Assembly (NCBI GenBank): GCA_020054105.1
Contig: JAGVLW010000031.1
Location: 1-49,178 of the forward strand
DNA: 49,178 bases
Direction: 5' to 3'
Source: Alphaproteobacteria bacterium
GTDB taxonomy: Bacteria; Pseudomonadota; Alphaproteobacteria; Rickettsiales; SXRF01
Shown: positions 1 through 8,331 of the stretch, piece by piece
Layout of the letters: every line of letters begins with the position of its first letter
How positions within the stretch are numbered: the stretch's first letter is position 1
Position numbers and translations under genes: made by a program
Notes under the pieces: model-generated
What the model saw: only the letters and a program-made list of their open reading frames with translations
The model's database searches: none
Told to the model about the DNA's origin: nothing

Positions 1-837
1 CCCGCCTGCCTCATCAACCTCGCTTCCGGCCAGGTCTCCATCAAATACGGCTTCAAAGGTCCCAACCATTCGGTCGTTACCGCCTGCTCGACCGGCGCGC
101 ATGCCATCGGCGATGCCTCGCGCCTCATCCAGTTCGGCGATGCCGACATGATGGTCGCCGGCGGCGCCGAAGCCACCATCTGCCGCATCGGTCTTGCCGG
201 GTTCGCCGCTGCGCGCGCGCTATCGACCGGCTTTAACGACACGCCGGAAAAAGCCTCGCGCCCGTGGGATAAAGGCCGCGACGGCTTCGTCATGGGCGAG
301 GGCGCAGGGATAGTCGTGCTCGAGGAATATGAACACGCCAAAAAACGCGGCGCGAAAATCTACGGCGAAATCGTCGGCTACGGTTTATCCGGCGACGCCT
401 ACCATATCACTGCGCCCGCGCCTAACCATGAAGGCGCCTACCGGGCCATGGAAGCGGCGCTGAAACGCGCCGGCCTGAATCCATCCGACATCGATTACGT
501 CAACGCGCACGGCACCTCGACGCCGCTGGGCGACGAGCTGGAATTGCAGGCGGTGAAAAACCTGTTCGGCGACGCCGCCTACAAAGTTTCCATGTCCTCG
601 ACCAAATCGGCGATCGGCCATCTGCTTGGCGCCGCCGGTGCGGTCGAGGCGATTTTCTCCATCCTTGCCATCCACCACCAGATCGCCCCGCCGACGCTCA
701 ATCTCGACGATCCATCGGAGGGCTGCGACATCGATCTCGTCGCGCACACCGCCAAAAAGCGCACCATCAACGCCGCGCTTTCCAACTCGTTCGGCTTCGG
801 CGGCACCAACGCTTCCCTCGTCTTTAAACGCGTCTGA
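1..837 (+). CDS. fabF: Beta-ketoacyl-ACP synthase II, C-terminal part (5' end outside window)
   Basis: This is the condensing enzyme of type II fatty-acid synthesis, which extends acyl-ACP with malonyl-ACP in the cytoplasm. The reading frame is open from base 1, so the start lies upstream and about a third of the usual ~415 residues is missing. The catalytic triad is visible: the nucleophile Cys in [13 protein letters not shown] (codon 85-87), the first His in NAHGTST (codon 508-510) and the second His in GHLLGAAG (codon 619-621). The C-terminal [11 protein letters not shown] motif is intact. The stop codon overlaps the mltG start by one base, so the two are probably co-transcribed, as is usual in alphaproteobacteria. 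FabF is preferred over FabB from the overall sequence, but the missing N-terminus limits this. Confidence 0.95.
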   Translation, partial: PACLINLASGQVSIKYGFKGPNHSVVTACSTGAHAIGDASRLIQFGDADMMVAGGAEATICRIGLAGFAAARALSTGFNDTPEKASRPWDKGRDGFVMGEGAGIVVLEEYEHAKKRGAKIYGEIVGYGLSGDAYHITAPAPNHEGAYRAMEAALKRAGLNPSDIDYVNAHGTSTPLGDELELQAVKNLFGDAAYKVSMSSTKSAIGHLLGAAGAVEAIFSILAIHHQIAPPTLNLDDPSEGCDIDLVAHTAKKRTINAALSNSFGFGGTNASLVFKRV

Positions 838-1814
838 TGCTGCGCCGGCTGCGTATCATCCTTGCCGCCTTGCTGCTTGCGGCGGGCCTGCTTGCCGCTT
901 ACGGCTACCATTATTACAACGCTCCCGGCCCGTTGACGCAAGAAACCACCGTTTTATTTCCGCGCGGGAAAGGCTTCCAGGCCATCGTCGACGGCATGGA
1001 AGAGGCCGGCGTTATCCGCCATGCCCTGCTGTTCAAGGCGATTGCGGTGATCCTCGGCGATGCGCGCCAATTCAAGGCCGGGGAATACCGTTTCTCGCCG
1101 GCCATCTCGCCCAAGCTGGTGATGGACATGATCGCCAAAGGGCGGGTGGTGGTGCATAAGATCACTATCCCGGAGGGGCTCACGGTGCGCGAGATCACCG
1201 AATTGCTGCGCGCCGAGCCGGCGCTCGAGGGCGACATTTCCGGCATTTTCGAGGAAGGCAGCCTGCTGCCCGATACGTTCCATTACGTCTATGGCGACGC
1301 CCGCAGCGACATCATCGCCCGCATGCGCGAAAGCATGAAAACGACGCTCGCCGAGCTGTGGGAAAAGCGCCAGGAAGGCTTGCCGCTGGAAAGCCCGCAG
1401 CAGGCACTCATCCTCGCCTCGCTGGTGGAAAAAGAAACCGGCATCGATGCGGAGCGCCCGCGCGTGGCGGCGGTGTTCGTCAACCGCCTGCGCAAGGGCA
1501 TGAAGCTGCAATGCGACCCGACGGTGGCCTATGGCATCGCGCGCGACAAAGGCCCGCTGAATCGCCCGCTACATTCGGCCGACCTGAAATATGACTCGCC
1601 TTATAATACCTATCTATATGTTGGCCTGCCGCCCGGCCCCATCGCCAATCCCGGCCGAAAATCCATCGCGGCGGCGCTGAACCCGCCACAAACCGACGAT
1701 CTCTATTTCGTCGCTACCGGCAATGGCGGGCATAATTTCTCGCCGACGCTCGATGGCCATAATAAAAACGTGCGCGAATACCGCAAAGCCAGAACAAAAA
1801 AACCGAAACGCTAA
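837..1814 (+). CDS. mltG: Endolytic murein transglycosylase MltG (YceG family)
   Basis: MltG cleaves nascent glycan strands at the inner membrane and is thought to set their length. The 325-residue product has a short cytoplasmic tail, one N-terminal membrane segment (about residues 6-24) and a periplasmic YceG domain. The VEKET motif (residues 197-201) carries the catalytic glutamate of the family. The conserved QCDPTVAYG and PYNTY..GLPPGPI stretches follow. The ATG overlaps the fabF stop (TGATG), implying translational coupling. Length is normal. The stop shares the tetranucleotide CTAA at 1811-1814 with the convergent folD stop, so there is no intergenic terminator. Confidence 0.95.
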   Translation: MLRRLRIILAALLLAAGLLAAYGYHYYNAPGPLTQETTVLFPRGKGFQAIVDGMEEAGVIRHALLFKAIAVILGDARQFKAGEYRFSPAISPKLVMDMIAKGRVVVHKITIPEGLTVREITELLRAEPALEGDISGIFEEGSLLPDTFHYVYGDARSDIIARMRESMKTTLAELWEKRQEGLPLESPQQALILASLVEKETGIDAERPRVAAVFVNRLRKGMKLQCDPTVAYGIARDKGPLNRPLHSADLKYDSPYNTYLYVGLPPGPIANPGRKSIAAALNPPQTDDLYFVATGNGGHNFSPTLDGHNKNVREYRKARTKKPKR

Positions 1815-2800
1815 ATACTACGTGCCGGCCCCGTTGTAACGGGCTTACGCTGGCTATGTCCGCCGCCTTGCTGCTTCGCTTTCTCAATCGCCACCGCCGC
1901 CTGATAGGTATTGTCGAGCAGGCAGGCAACCGTCATCGGCCCGACGCCGCCGGGGTAAGGGGTGATGGCGCTGGCGATTTTCAGGCAACTTTGCGTATCG
2001 ACGTCGCTCATTTTTTTGGTCGTCCCGTCCGGCAATGTTTTATCGCCGATGCCGATATCGATAACCACCGCGCCTGGCTTGATCTGATTGCCCGTAAGCC
2101 GGAATATGTCCGGTTTGCCGACCGCTGCTATCACCAGGTCGGCTTCTTTGATCCAGGCATCGCTCTCCTCGCGCGGCGTTTGCGATGAAACGACGCGCAG
2201 GTCGCGCACGCCGTGGCTTTTAAGCAAGGTGGCCATCGGCGCGCCGGCGGTCGGCCCTCTACCGATAATCACCACTTTTTTCTTGTCGAAATCCGACATG
2301 GTTTTTTCGAGCATGATCATCGCGCCACGCGGCGTGCAGGGAATGAAGGATTGTTGCGGCGTTCCCAGTTTGGCGAGGTTGTCGGGATGCAGCCCGTCGA
2401 CGTCTTTATCTACGCCGACCGCCGCGAGCGCGACGCTTTCATCGATGTCGGGAATCTTTGCATCGATGATTTTTCCGTTTTTATCCTTGCTTCTGGGCAG
2501 CGGCAGCTGCACCAAAATGCCATGCACTTTCGGGTCGTCGCGGTAATGTCCAATGCAATCCAGCAGTTCCTTTTGCGTCGTATATTTGGATAGATGCACC
2601 AGCTCGTAATCCATGCCGACGGCTTTCGCCGCCACGCCCTTGCGCGAGACATAGTCCATGCTGGCGCTGCTGTCGCCGAGCAAAAACACCACCAGCTTGG
2701 GGGTAACGCCGGAACGCGTTTTGAACTCCTCAACCTTCGGTTTAAGGGGCTCTAATAATGAGGGCGCGTAATTGGCGCCTTTGAGCAATATTGCTGTCAT
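1811..2800 (-). CDS. folD: Bifunctional methylenetetrahydrofolate dehydrogenase/cyclohydrolase FolD
   Basis: FolD interconverts 5,10-methylene-THF, methenyl-THF and 10-formyl-THF for purine and formyl-Met supply. The active-site Tyr50 and Lys54 are seen in MDYVSRK, the substrate-site motif GILVQLPLP follows, and the NADP-binding segment VVIIGRGPTAGAPMATLL is present. The C-terminal PGGVGPMTVACLLDNT motif is conserved. At 329 residues it is about 30 longer than typical FolD, owing to a hydrophilic tail rich in Lys, Gln and Arg after the last conserved helix. Its ATG overlaps the stop of the upstream ferredoxin reductase by four bases (ATGA), so the two form one minus-strand unit. Confidence 0.95.
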   Translation of the reverse strand: MTAILLKGANYAPSLLEPLKPKVEEFKTRSGVTPKLVVFLLGDSSASMDYVSRKGVAAKAVGMDYELVHLSKYTTQKELLDCIGHYRDDPKVHGILVQLPLPRSKDKNGKIIDAKIPDIDESVALAAVGVDKDVDGLHPDNLAKLGTPQQSFIPCTPRGAMIMLEKTMSDFDKKKVVIIGRGPTAGAPMATLLKSHGVRDLRVVSSQTPREESDAWIKEADLVIAAVGKPDIFRLTGNQIKPGAVVIDIGIGDKTLPDGTTKKMSDVDTQSCLKIASAITPYPGGVGPMTVACLLDNTYQAAVAIEKAKQQGGGHSQRKPVTTGPARSI

Positions 2801-3813
2801 GCTACTTTGGGTACTCCGCTGGTGGTTGAATATTCGAAATGGAATGCCTCGCCCGGATGCACGATTTTATAAGCCGCATGGCAGGCGCTTGCCGCTTCGG
2901 CGAAACCGGAGAGGATGAGCTTCAATTTATTTTCGTAGGTGGCGATGTCGCCGATGGCAAAGATCCCCGGCACGCTCGTCTGCGCGGTGGATTGCTGCAC
3001 GGTGATGTGATTGATGTCGAGGTTCAAGCCCCACTGCGCGATCGGCCCCAGCTCCATGGCCAGGCCGAAAAATGGCAGCAATATATCGGCGTCGAGTTTC
3101 TTGGTTGCGCCTTCGAGCGTGGCGACTACCACCGAAGAAAGCGTGCCGTTTGCGCCTTCGAGGCCATGCAGTTGATACGGCACTACCATCTCGATTTTGC
3201 CGCTGTCGGCCAGCGCCTTGAGCTTACTTGCCGACTCCGGCGCGCAGCGGAATTTATCGCGGCGGTGGATGAGGTAGAGTTTTTGCGTGAGCTCCGAAAG
3301 CGAGATCGCCCAGTCGACCGCCGAGTCGCCGCCGCCGGCGATGGCCACGCGCTTACCGCGGAAATCCTCGCGCCTGGCGACCATGTAAAACACGCTCTTG
3401 CCTTCATAGGCTTCGATGCCGGTAAGCGGCGGGCGGTTGGGGCCGAAGGCGCCGCAGCCGGCGGCGATGATGATGGCTTTACAGCGCAGTACCGTGCCGG
3501 TGGAAGTCTCCATTCGCCAGTCTCCGGTCTCCAGCTTTTCGACTTTCTCCACCCGTTGTCCGAAATGATAGATCGGTGCGAAGGGCGCGGCTTGTTCTTT
3601 GAGTTTTTCCACCAGCTCCTGCGCCATGATATGCGGATAGGCGGGAATGTCGTAAATCGGTTTTTCGGGATAAAGCGCCGCGCATTGCCCGCCTGCCATG
3701 TCGAGCGCGTCGACGACGTGGCATTTCATCTTGAGCATGCCCGCCTCGAAGATGGCGAATAAGCCCACGGGGCCGGCGCCGATGATGACGATATCCGTTT
3801 CAAACTGCTGCAT
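2797..3813 (-). CDS. Ferredoxin--NADP(+) reductase, thioredoxin-reductase-like type
   Basis: This flavoprotein probably moves electrons between NADPH and ferredoxin or flavodoxin. The 338-residue product has an FAD-binding GAGPVGLFAIFEAG motif near the N-terminus and an NADP-binding GGGDSAVDW motif in the middle. The redox-active CxxC of true thioredoxin reductases is absent: the matching position reads SVFYMVARRED. That places it with the ferredoxin-NADP reductases of this fold. The frame extends to 3879, but the start at 3813 (MQQFETDIVIIGAGP) places the Rossmann motif normally and the extra 22 residues look like untranslated leader. No strong ribosome-binding site precedes either start. 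A heptamer repeat (3505-3532) lies inside the gene. It is divergent from the thiolase gene across 79 bases. Confidence 0.88.
   Translation of the reverse strand: MQQFETDIVIIGAGPVGLFAIFEAGMLKMKCHVVDALDMAGGQCAALYPEKPIYDIPAYPHIMAQELVEKLKEQAAPFAPIYHFGQRVEKVEKLETGDWRMETSTGTVLRCKAIIIAAGCGAFGPNRPPLTGIEAYEGKSVFYMVARREDFRGKRVAIAGGGDSAVDWAISLSELTQKLYLIHRRDKFRCAPESASKLKALADSGKIEMVVPYQLHGLEGANGTLSSVVVATLEGATKKLDADILLPFFGLAMELGPIAQWGLNLDINHITVQQSTAQTSVPGIFAIGDIATYENKLKLILSGFAEAASACHAAYKIVHPGEAFHFEYSTTSGVPKVA
3505..3532. repeat. Short heptamer array inside the ferredoxin reductase gene
   Basis: On the plus strand four consecutive 7-base units read AGTCTCC, ATTCGCC, AGTCTCC and GGTCTCC, followed by AGCTTTT. 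The unit AGTCTCC is the same as in the array at 18629-18660. In the reductase it is read on the minus strand as LETGDWRMETSTG, in frame, in the loop following the VEKVEK strand. Two units are degenerate, suggesting an older insertion. Confidence 0.6.
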
Positions 3814-3892
3814 AAGGAGGGGCAATCTAGCAAAAACTAATGAAAAAGTAAGGATTTTTTGCCAGAATGGGCATCCCACGAAAGGATATCTT

Positions 3893-5017
3893 ATGAATTC
3901 AGCCGTAATCTGCGCCTATGCCCGCTCCCCCTTCACCCTGGCCAATAAGGGCGAGCTCGCCAAAACCCGCCCGGACGACATATTGGCGCAAATTATCAAA
4001 GGCTTGCTTGCCAAAACGCCGGTTAATACGGCCGACATCGAGGATTTCATCGTCGGCTGCGCGTTCCCGGAAGGCGAGCAGGGCTTCAATATCGGGCGCA
4101 TGACGGCGCTTCTGGCCGGCCTGCCGATTTCGGTGGCCGGAGTGACGGTCAATCGCTGGTGCGGCTCTTCCATGGAAGCCATCCACATGGCGGCGGGCAG
4201 GATTGCCAGCGGTTCGGGCGAGCTGTTCCTGGCCGGCGGCGTCGAGTCGATGTCGCGCATCCCGATGGGCGGCTTCAACCCGCTGCCCAACCCGAAACTT
4301 TATGAAACCATGCCTGCCGCCTATATGAGCATGGGGCTTACCGCCGAGAATATCTGCGCGAAATTCAACATTCCGCGCGCCGAGCAGGAAAAATTCGCGC
4401 TGAAAAGCCACCAGAAAGCGGCGGCGGCGGATTTATCGCAGGAGATTATTCCTATCAGCATCAAGGGCGGCATGTGCGAAAAAGACGGCTGCATCCGCGC
4501 CGATACCACGCTCGAAAAAATGGCCACGCTCGCGCCCGCCTTCGATGCCAACGGTACGGTGACGGCGGCGACGTCCTCGCCGGTAACCGACGGCGCATCG
4601 CTGACCATCATCGCCAGCGAAGCTTACGCCGATAAACATAAATTACCCAAGCTTGCGCGCATCAAAGCGATGGCGGTATCCGGCCTGGAGCCGGAGATCA
4701 TGGGCATGGGGCCGGTATCGGCCTCGCGCAAGGCGCTGGCGCGCGCCGGGCTTGCCATCAAGGATATGGATTTCATCGAACTCAACGAGGCCTTCGCCGT
4801 GCAGGCGATGGCGGTGGTGAAGGAACTCGGCATCGACGAAGCCAAGCTCAATGTCGATGGCGGCGCGGTGGCGCTGGGCCATCCGCTGGGCGCCTCGGGC
4901 GCGCGCGTTACCGGCAAGGCGGCGATGCTGCTTTCCAAGCGCGGCGGCAAATACGCGCTGGCCACGCTGTGCATCGGCGGCGGCATGGGCATGGCGACGG
5001 TGCTGGAGAAAATTTAA
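3893..5017 (+). CDS. fadA: Acetyl-CoA acyltransferase (3-ketoacyl-CoA thiolase)
   Basis: This enzyme catalyses the last step of beta-oxidation, thiolytic cleavage of 3-ketoacyl-CoA. The 374-residue product has the nucleophilic Cys90 in VNRWCGSSMEAIHMA, the catalytic His in GGAVALGHPLGASGAR and the second active-site Cys near the end in TLCIGGGMG. I chose the ATG at 3893 because AAAGGA lies just upstream and the protein then begins as thiolases do. The frame is open further upstream (to 3698) but overlaps the reductase gene there. The next gene, 49 bases downstream, encodes the matching hydroxyacyl-CoA dehydrogenase/hydratase, so a degradative rather than biosynthetic thiolase is likely. Confidence 0.92.
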   Translation: MNSAVICAYARSPFTLANKGELAKTRPDDILAQIIKGLLAKTPVNTADIEDFIVGCAFPEGEQGFNIGRMTALLAGLPISVAGVTVNRWCGSSMEAIHMAAGRIASGSGELFLAGGVESMSRIPMGGFNPLPNPKLYETMPAAYMSMGLTAENICAKFNIPRAEQEKFALKSHQKAAAADLSQEIIPISIKGGMCEKDGCIRADTTLEKMATLAPAFDANGTVTAATSSPVTDGASLTIIASEAYADKHKLPKLARIKAMAVSGLEPEIMGMGPVSASRKALARAGLAIKDMDFIELNEAFAVQAMAVVKELGIDEAKLNVDGGAVALGHPLGASGARVTGKAAMLLSKRGGKYALATLCIGGGMGMATVLEKI

Positions 5018-5066
5018 AAACCTGTTATTCTCGCCGGCAAGTCGCATTTTCTAAAAAGGATATCTC

Positions 5067-7427
5067 ATGACCACAATCAAAAAAGTCGGCGTTTTGGGCT
5101 CAGGTGTGATGGGCAGCGGTATTGCCGCGCAAGTCGCCAATTCGGGCACAAAAGTGGTGTTGCTCGACATCGTTCCCAAGGACGCTAAAAGCCGCAATCA
5201 GCTCACCGAAGGGGCGGTGGAAAAGCAGCTTAAAAATTCGCCGTCGGGTTTTACCCATAAGAGCAAGGCCAAGCTCGTGACTTGCGGCAACCTCGAGGAC
5301 AACCTGAAGGAGCTCGCCGATTGCGATTGGATCATCGAGGCGGTGCTCGAAAAGCTCGAAGTGAAGCAGGACGTCTATAAAAAGATCGACGCGCTGCGTA
5401 AATCCACTTGCGTTGTCTCGTCCAATACCTCGACCTTGCCGCTGCATGAATTGACGAACGGCCTATCGGCAGGATTCGCCGAGCATTTCATGATCACGCA
5501 TTTTTTCAACCCGCCGCGCTTCATGCGCCTGCTGGAAGTGGTCAAAGGCCCGAAACTGTCGCAAGCCGCCTACGACAATGTCTGCCGTTTCGCCGACGTG
5601 CATCTGGGCAAGGGCATCGTGCCGTGCAAGGATACGCCGGGCTTCATCGCCAATCGCATCGGCGTCTATTGGCTGATGCTGGGGCTTATCGAGGCCATCC
5701 GCCTGGGCATCACGCCCGAGCAGGCCGACGCGGTAATGGGCCGTCCGCTTGGCATTCCCAAGACCGGCGTGTTTGGTTTATTCGATCTGATCGGCATCGA
5801 CCTCATGCCGCTGATTGCCAAATCGATGTTAAATTCGCTGCCTAAGGAAGATGCGTTCGTCGTGTTGTATCAGGAGCCGGAGCTGGTCAAGAAAATGATC
5901 GCTGACGGCTATACCGGCCGCAAGGGCAAAGGCGGGTTTTACCGCATCAACAAGCAGGGCGATAAAAAAATCAAGGAAGTGATCGACCTCAAAACCGGCG
6001 AGTATAAACCGCAAGGAAAAAAGGTAGAACTGGCCAGCGTCGAAGCTGCCAAGGCGGGCATCGGTGCGCTGATTAATCACAAAGATATTGGCGGACAATA
6101 TGCGCGCAGCGTGCTGCTTTCGACATTGCATTACGCCGCGTCGCTCATGCCGGAAATCGCCGACGATGTGGCGACTGTCGATGCCGCCATGAAGATGGGC
6201 TATAACTGGAAATTCGGCCCGTTCGAGATGATCGACAAGATCGGCGTCGATAATGTCATCGAAGCGTTCAAAGCCGACGGCAAATCCATTCCGCCGATCC
6301 TGGAAAAAGCCCGCGGCAAAAAACTCTATGCGGTCGAAGGCGGCAAGCGCCTGGGTTTCCACATCTCCGGCAAGTTCGAGCCGATCACGCCGCCTGCCGG
6401 CTCGTTGATGCTCGCCGACATCAAGCTCACGCAAAAACCGGTGACCAAAAACCCGTCGGCAAGCCTGTGGGATCTGGGCGATGGCGTTGCCTGCCTGGAG
6501 CTGACCTCGAAAATGAATTCGGTCGATCCCGACATTCTCGACATGATCATGAAATCGATCGAGCTGACCAAAAAAGATTTTAAAGGCATGGTGATTGGCG
6601 GTGATGCCGATAATTTCTCGGTCGGCGCCAATTTGGGCTTCATGCTGATGGCCGCCAACATCGCCGCCTGGAAACAGATCGGCGAGGTGATCCGCGCCGG
6701 TCAGAACTCGGTGATGGCGCTCAAATACGCGCCGTTCCCGGTGGTGTCGTCACTCTCCGGCATGGCGCTGGGCGGCGGCTGCGAGATCATACTCCACTCC
6801 AACGCCGTGGCCGCGCATATGGAATGCTATCCGGGCCTGGTCGAAGTCGGCGTCGGCCTCATTCCCGCCTGGGGCGGCTGCAAGGAAATGCTGCTACGCC
6901 ATCTGGGCGAGAAAAAAGGTTCCGGCGGCGGAATGATCGGAAACCTCATGGCTACCGGCGGGGCGATGCCCGCGATTTCCAAAGTGTTCGAGATGATCGC
7001 CACCGCCAAGACCGGCATGTCGGCGGACGAGGCCAAGGAAGCAAAAATCCTGCGCGAGGACGATAAAATCAGTATGAACCGCCTGCGCGTGCTCGCCGAC
7101 GCCAAGCTGCGCTGCCTGGAAATGGCCAACGGCTATAAAGCGCCGGAACCGGCGCTGCTGCATTTGCCCGGCGGTACGGCGAAAGTGGCGCTTAGCATGG
7201 CCGTTGACGGGTTCAAGGCGGCGGGTAAGGCGACGCCGCACGACGTGACCGTGTGCAAAATGCTGGCGACCGTCCTTTCCGGCGGCGACACCGACATGTC
7301 GGAGGGCTTGACCGAGCAGCAAGTGCTCGACCTCGAATATGAAGTGTTCATGGAGCTGGTGAGAACCAAACCGACACTCGCGCGCATCGAACACATGCTC
7401 GATACGGGGAAACCGCTTAGGAATTAA
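5067..7427 (+). CDS. fadN: 3-hydroxyacyl-CoA dehydrogenase/enoyl-CoA hydratase, FadN type
   Basis: This bifunctional beta-oxidation enzyme hydrates enoyl-CoA and oxidises 3-hydroxyacyl-CoA with NAD. The 786 residues run dehydrogenase first: the NAD-binding motif GVLGSGVMGSGIAAQVANSG sits at the N-terminus, followed by the HFFNPP and PGFIANRIG motifs. A crotonase (hydratase) domain occupies roughly residues 450-700, with ALGGGCEI and GLVEVGVGLIPAWGG. This order is opposite to FadB/FadJ and matches FadN of Bacillus subtilis in arrangement and length. The leader AAAGGATATCT just before the ATG is identical to that before fadA. The next gene starts 2 bases after the stop. Confidence 0.93.
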   Translation: MTTIKKVGVLGSGVMGSGIAAQVANSGTKVVLLDIVPKDAKSRNQLTEGAVEKQLKNSPSGFTHKSKAKLVTCGNLEDNLKELADCDWIIEAVLEKLEVKQDVYKKIDALRKSTCVVSSNTSTLPLHELTNGLSAGFAEHFMITHFFNPPRFMRLLEVVKGPKLSQAAYDNVCRFADVHLGKGIVPCKDTPGFIANRIGVYWLMLGLIEAIRLGITPEQADAVMGRPLGIPKTGVFGLFDLIGIDLMPLIAKSMLNSLPKEDAFVVLYQEPELVKKMIADGYTGRKGKGGFYRINKQGDKKIKEVIDLKTGEYKPQGKKVELASVEAAKAGIGALINHKDIGGQYARSVLLSTLHYAASLMPEIADDVATVDAAMKMGYNWKFGPFEMIDKIGVDNVIEAFKADGKSIPPILEKARGKKLYAVEGGKRLGFHISGKFEPITPPAGSLMLADIKLTQKPVTKNPSASLWDLGDGVACLELTSKMNSVDPDILDMIMKSIELTKKDFKGMVIGGDADNFSVGANLGFMLMAANIAAWKQIGEVIRAGQNSVMALKYAPFPVVSSLSGMALGGGCEIILHSNAVAAHMECYPGLVEVGVGLIPAWGGCKEMLLRHLGEKKGSGGGMIGNLMATGGAMPAISKVFEMIATAKTGMSADEAKEAKILREDDKISMNRLRVLADAKLRCLEMANGYKAPEPALLHLPGGTAKVALSMAVDGFKAAGKATPHDVTVCKMLATVLSGGDTDMSEGLTEQQVLDLEYEVFMELVRTKPTLARIEHMLDTGKPLRN

Positions 7428-7429
7428 CC

Positions 7430-8227
7430 ATGAATAACCCGCATCACGCCAATCATACGCTGGCGCTGAAAAATATCGAGGCGGATTTCAAATTTCTCAC
7501 GTCCATATCGGCGGCCTTAGCGCAGCTTTCCCGCCAGGAATGGTTGGGTGATCGCGAGCAGTTTCCGCAAGATTGCCAGAACACACTGCAAGACCTGCAA
7601 GCAACCTGTTCAAACGTACTTTCCGCCATGGAGGAATTGCGGCGTCTTGCCGATGCCGGCGGGCAAGAAGAACGGCAAGCCACCCCGCGTTTGCGCACCG
7701 AGCTGTCGTCGGCGTTCCGCCACGCCAGCCGGCAATGCGCCATGTTGCTTGGTAAATTGGGCGCGTTTAATTTTGACGTGGCGGAGATGTATAAGGCGCA
7801 GGATTTGGAAAATGAGGAAAAGGAATCTTACCAGCCGGAGAGGCTGCCGCGTGCGGAACATATCGAGAAAGCAAAAGAGATTTTGCAGCCTAACCGGGAA
7901 ATGTATGACAGCTTTATAGATGCGGGCGAATCTATGGGAGATGGGCAGACGGCGCAAGAACCGGACGTGCCCTCGGGAGTGGAATTCGCCCTTACAGGCA
8001 TGTTGGAACAATGGATAGACGGATTTACCGATGCGCAAATCGTCAATTCGGATTACCTAAAGGATATTGCAGGCTTCAACCGAATCGCGCAGGCAAGCGG
8101 CATTCCCCGTCAGGCCAAGCTCGATACCGCGCTTTTTGCAACGGGGCTGATCATACGGTTTGCGCGATCGTTGGAAGAGCAAATAGCAACGCGCATCGGC
8201 TATATGGAAGGCGGCGTGGGGCGGTAG
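7430..8227 (+). CDS. Hypothetical protein, 265 aa
   Basis: I do not recognise this family. The product is hydrophilic and mostly helical in character, with no signal peptide, membrane segment or cysteine-rich motif. Its N-terminal half (residues 1-110) looks like a helical bundle, and an acidic linker follows around residues 125-140 (QDLENEEKESYQPE). It starts two bases after fadN, with TAGGA at suitable spacing, so it is co-transcribed with the beta-oxidation genes. Nothing in the sequence ties it to that pathway. Codon use resembles its neighbours but with somewhat lower GC. It could be lineage-specific. Confidence 0.75.
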   Translation: MNNPHHANHTLALKNIEADFKFLTSISAALAQLSRQEWLGDREQFPQDCQNTLQDLQATCSNVLSAMEELRRLADAGGQEERQATPRLRTELSSAFRHASRQCAMLLGKLGAFNFDVAEMYKAQDLENEEKESYQPERLPRAEHIEKAKEILQPNREMYDSFIDAGESMGDGQTAQEPDVPSGVEFALTGMLEQWIDGFTDAQIVNSDYLKDIAGFNRIAQASGIPRQAKLDTALFATGLIIRFARSLEEQIATRIGYMEGGVGR

Positions 8228-8255
8228 ATGAGTCTCTGCGGCGTTTTTCAAGAAA

Positions 8256-8327
8256 TTAGTCTTTAGTCGACAGCCGTTAGCCGTTAGTATATGGGCTAAG
8301 GACTAACGACTCATGACCAAGGACTGA
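8256..8327. repeat. Intergenic inverted heptamer element (family ACTAACG)
   Basis: Two arms of 7-base units face each other. The left arm (8256-8288) repeats TTAGTCK/TTAGCCG-like units; the right arm (8294-8327) reads CTAAGGA, CTAACGA, CTCATGA, CCAAGGA. The reverse complement of one arm matches the other in heptamer register, so a hairpin can form. Sixteen bases, ACTAACGACTCATGAC at 8302-8317, recur almost exactly on the opposite strand in the element at 41264-41353. The last unit (AAGGA, 8319-8323) also serves as the ribosome-binding site of the next gene at 8332. Confidence 0.8.
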
Positions 8328-8331
8328 AAAA

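Noticed and set aside
2797..3813. Thioredoxin reductase
   Set aside because: The CxxC redox motif is missing, while the FAD and NADP motifs fit ferredoxin-NADP reductases of the same fold.
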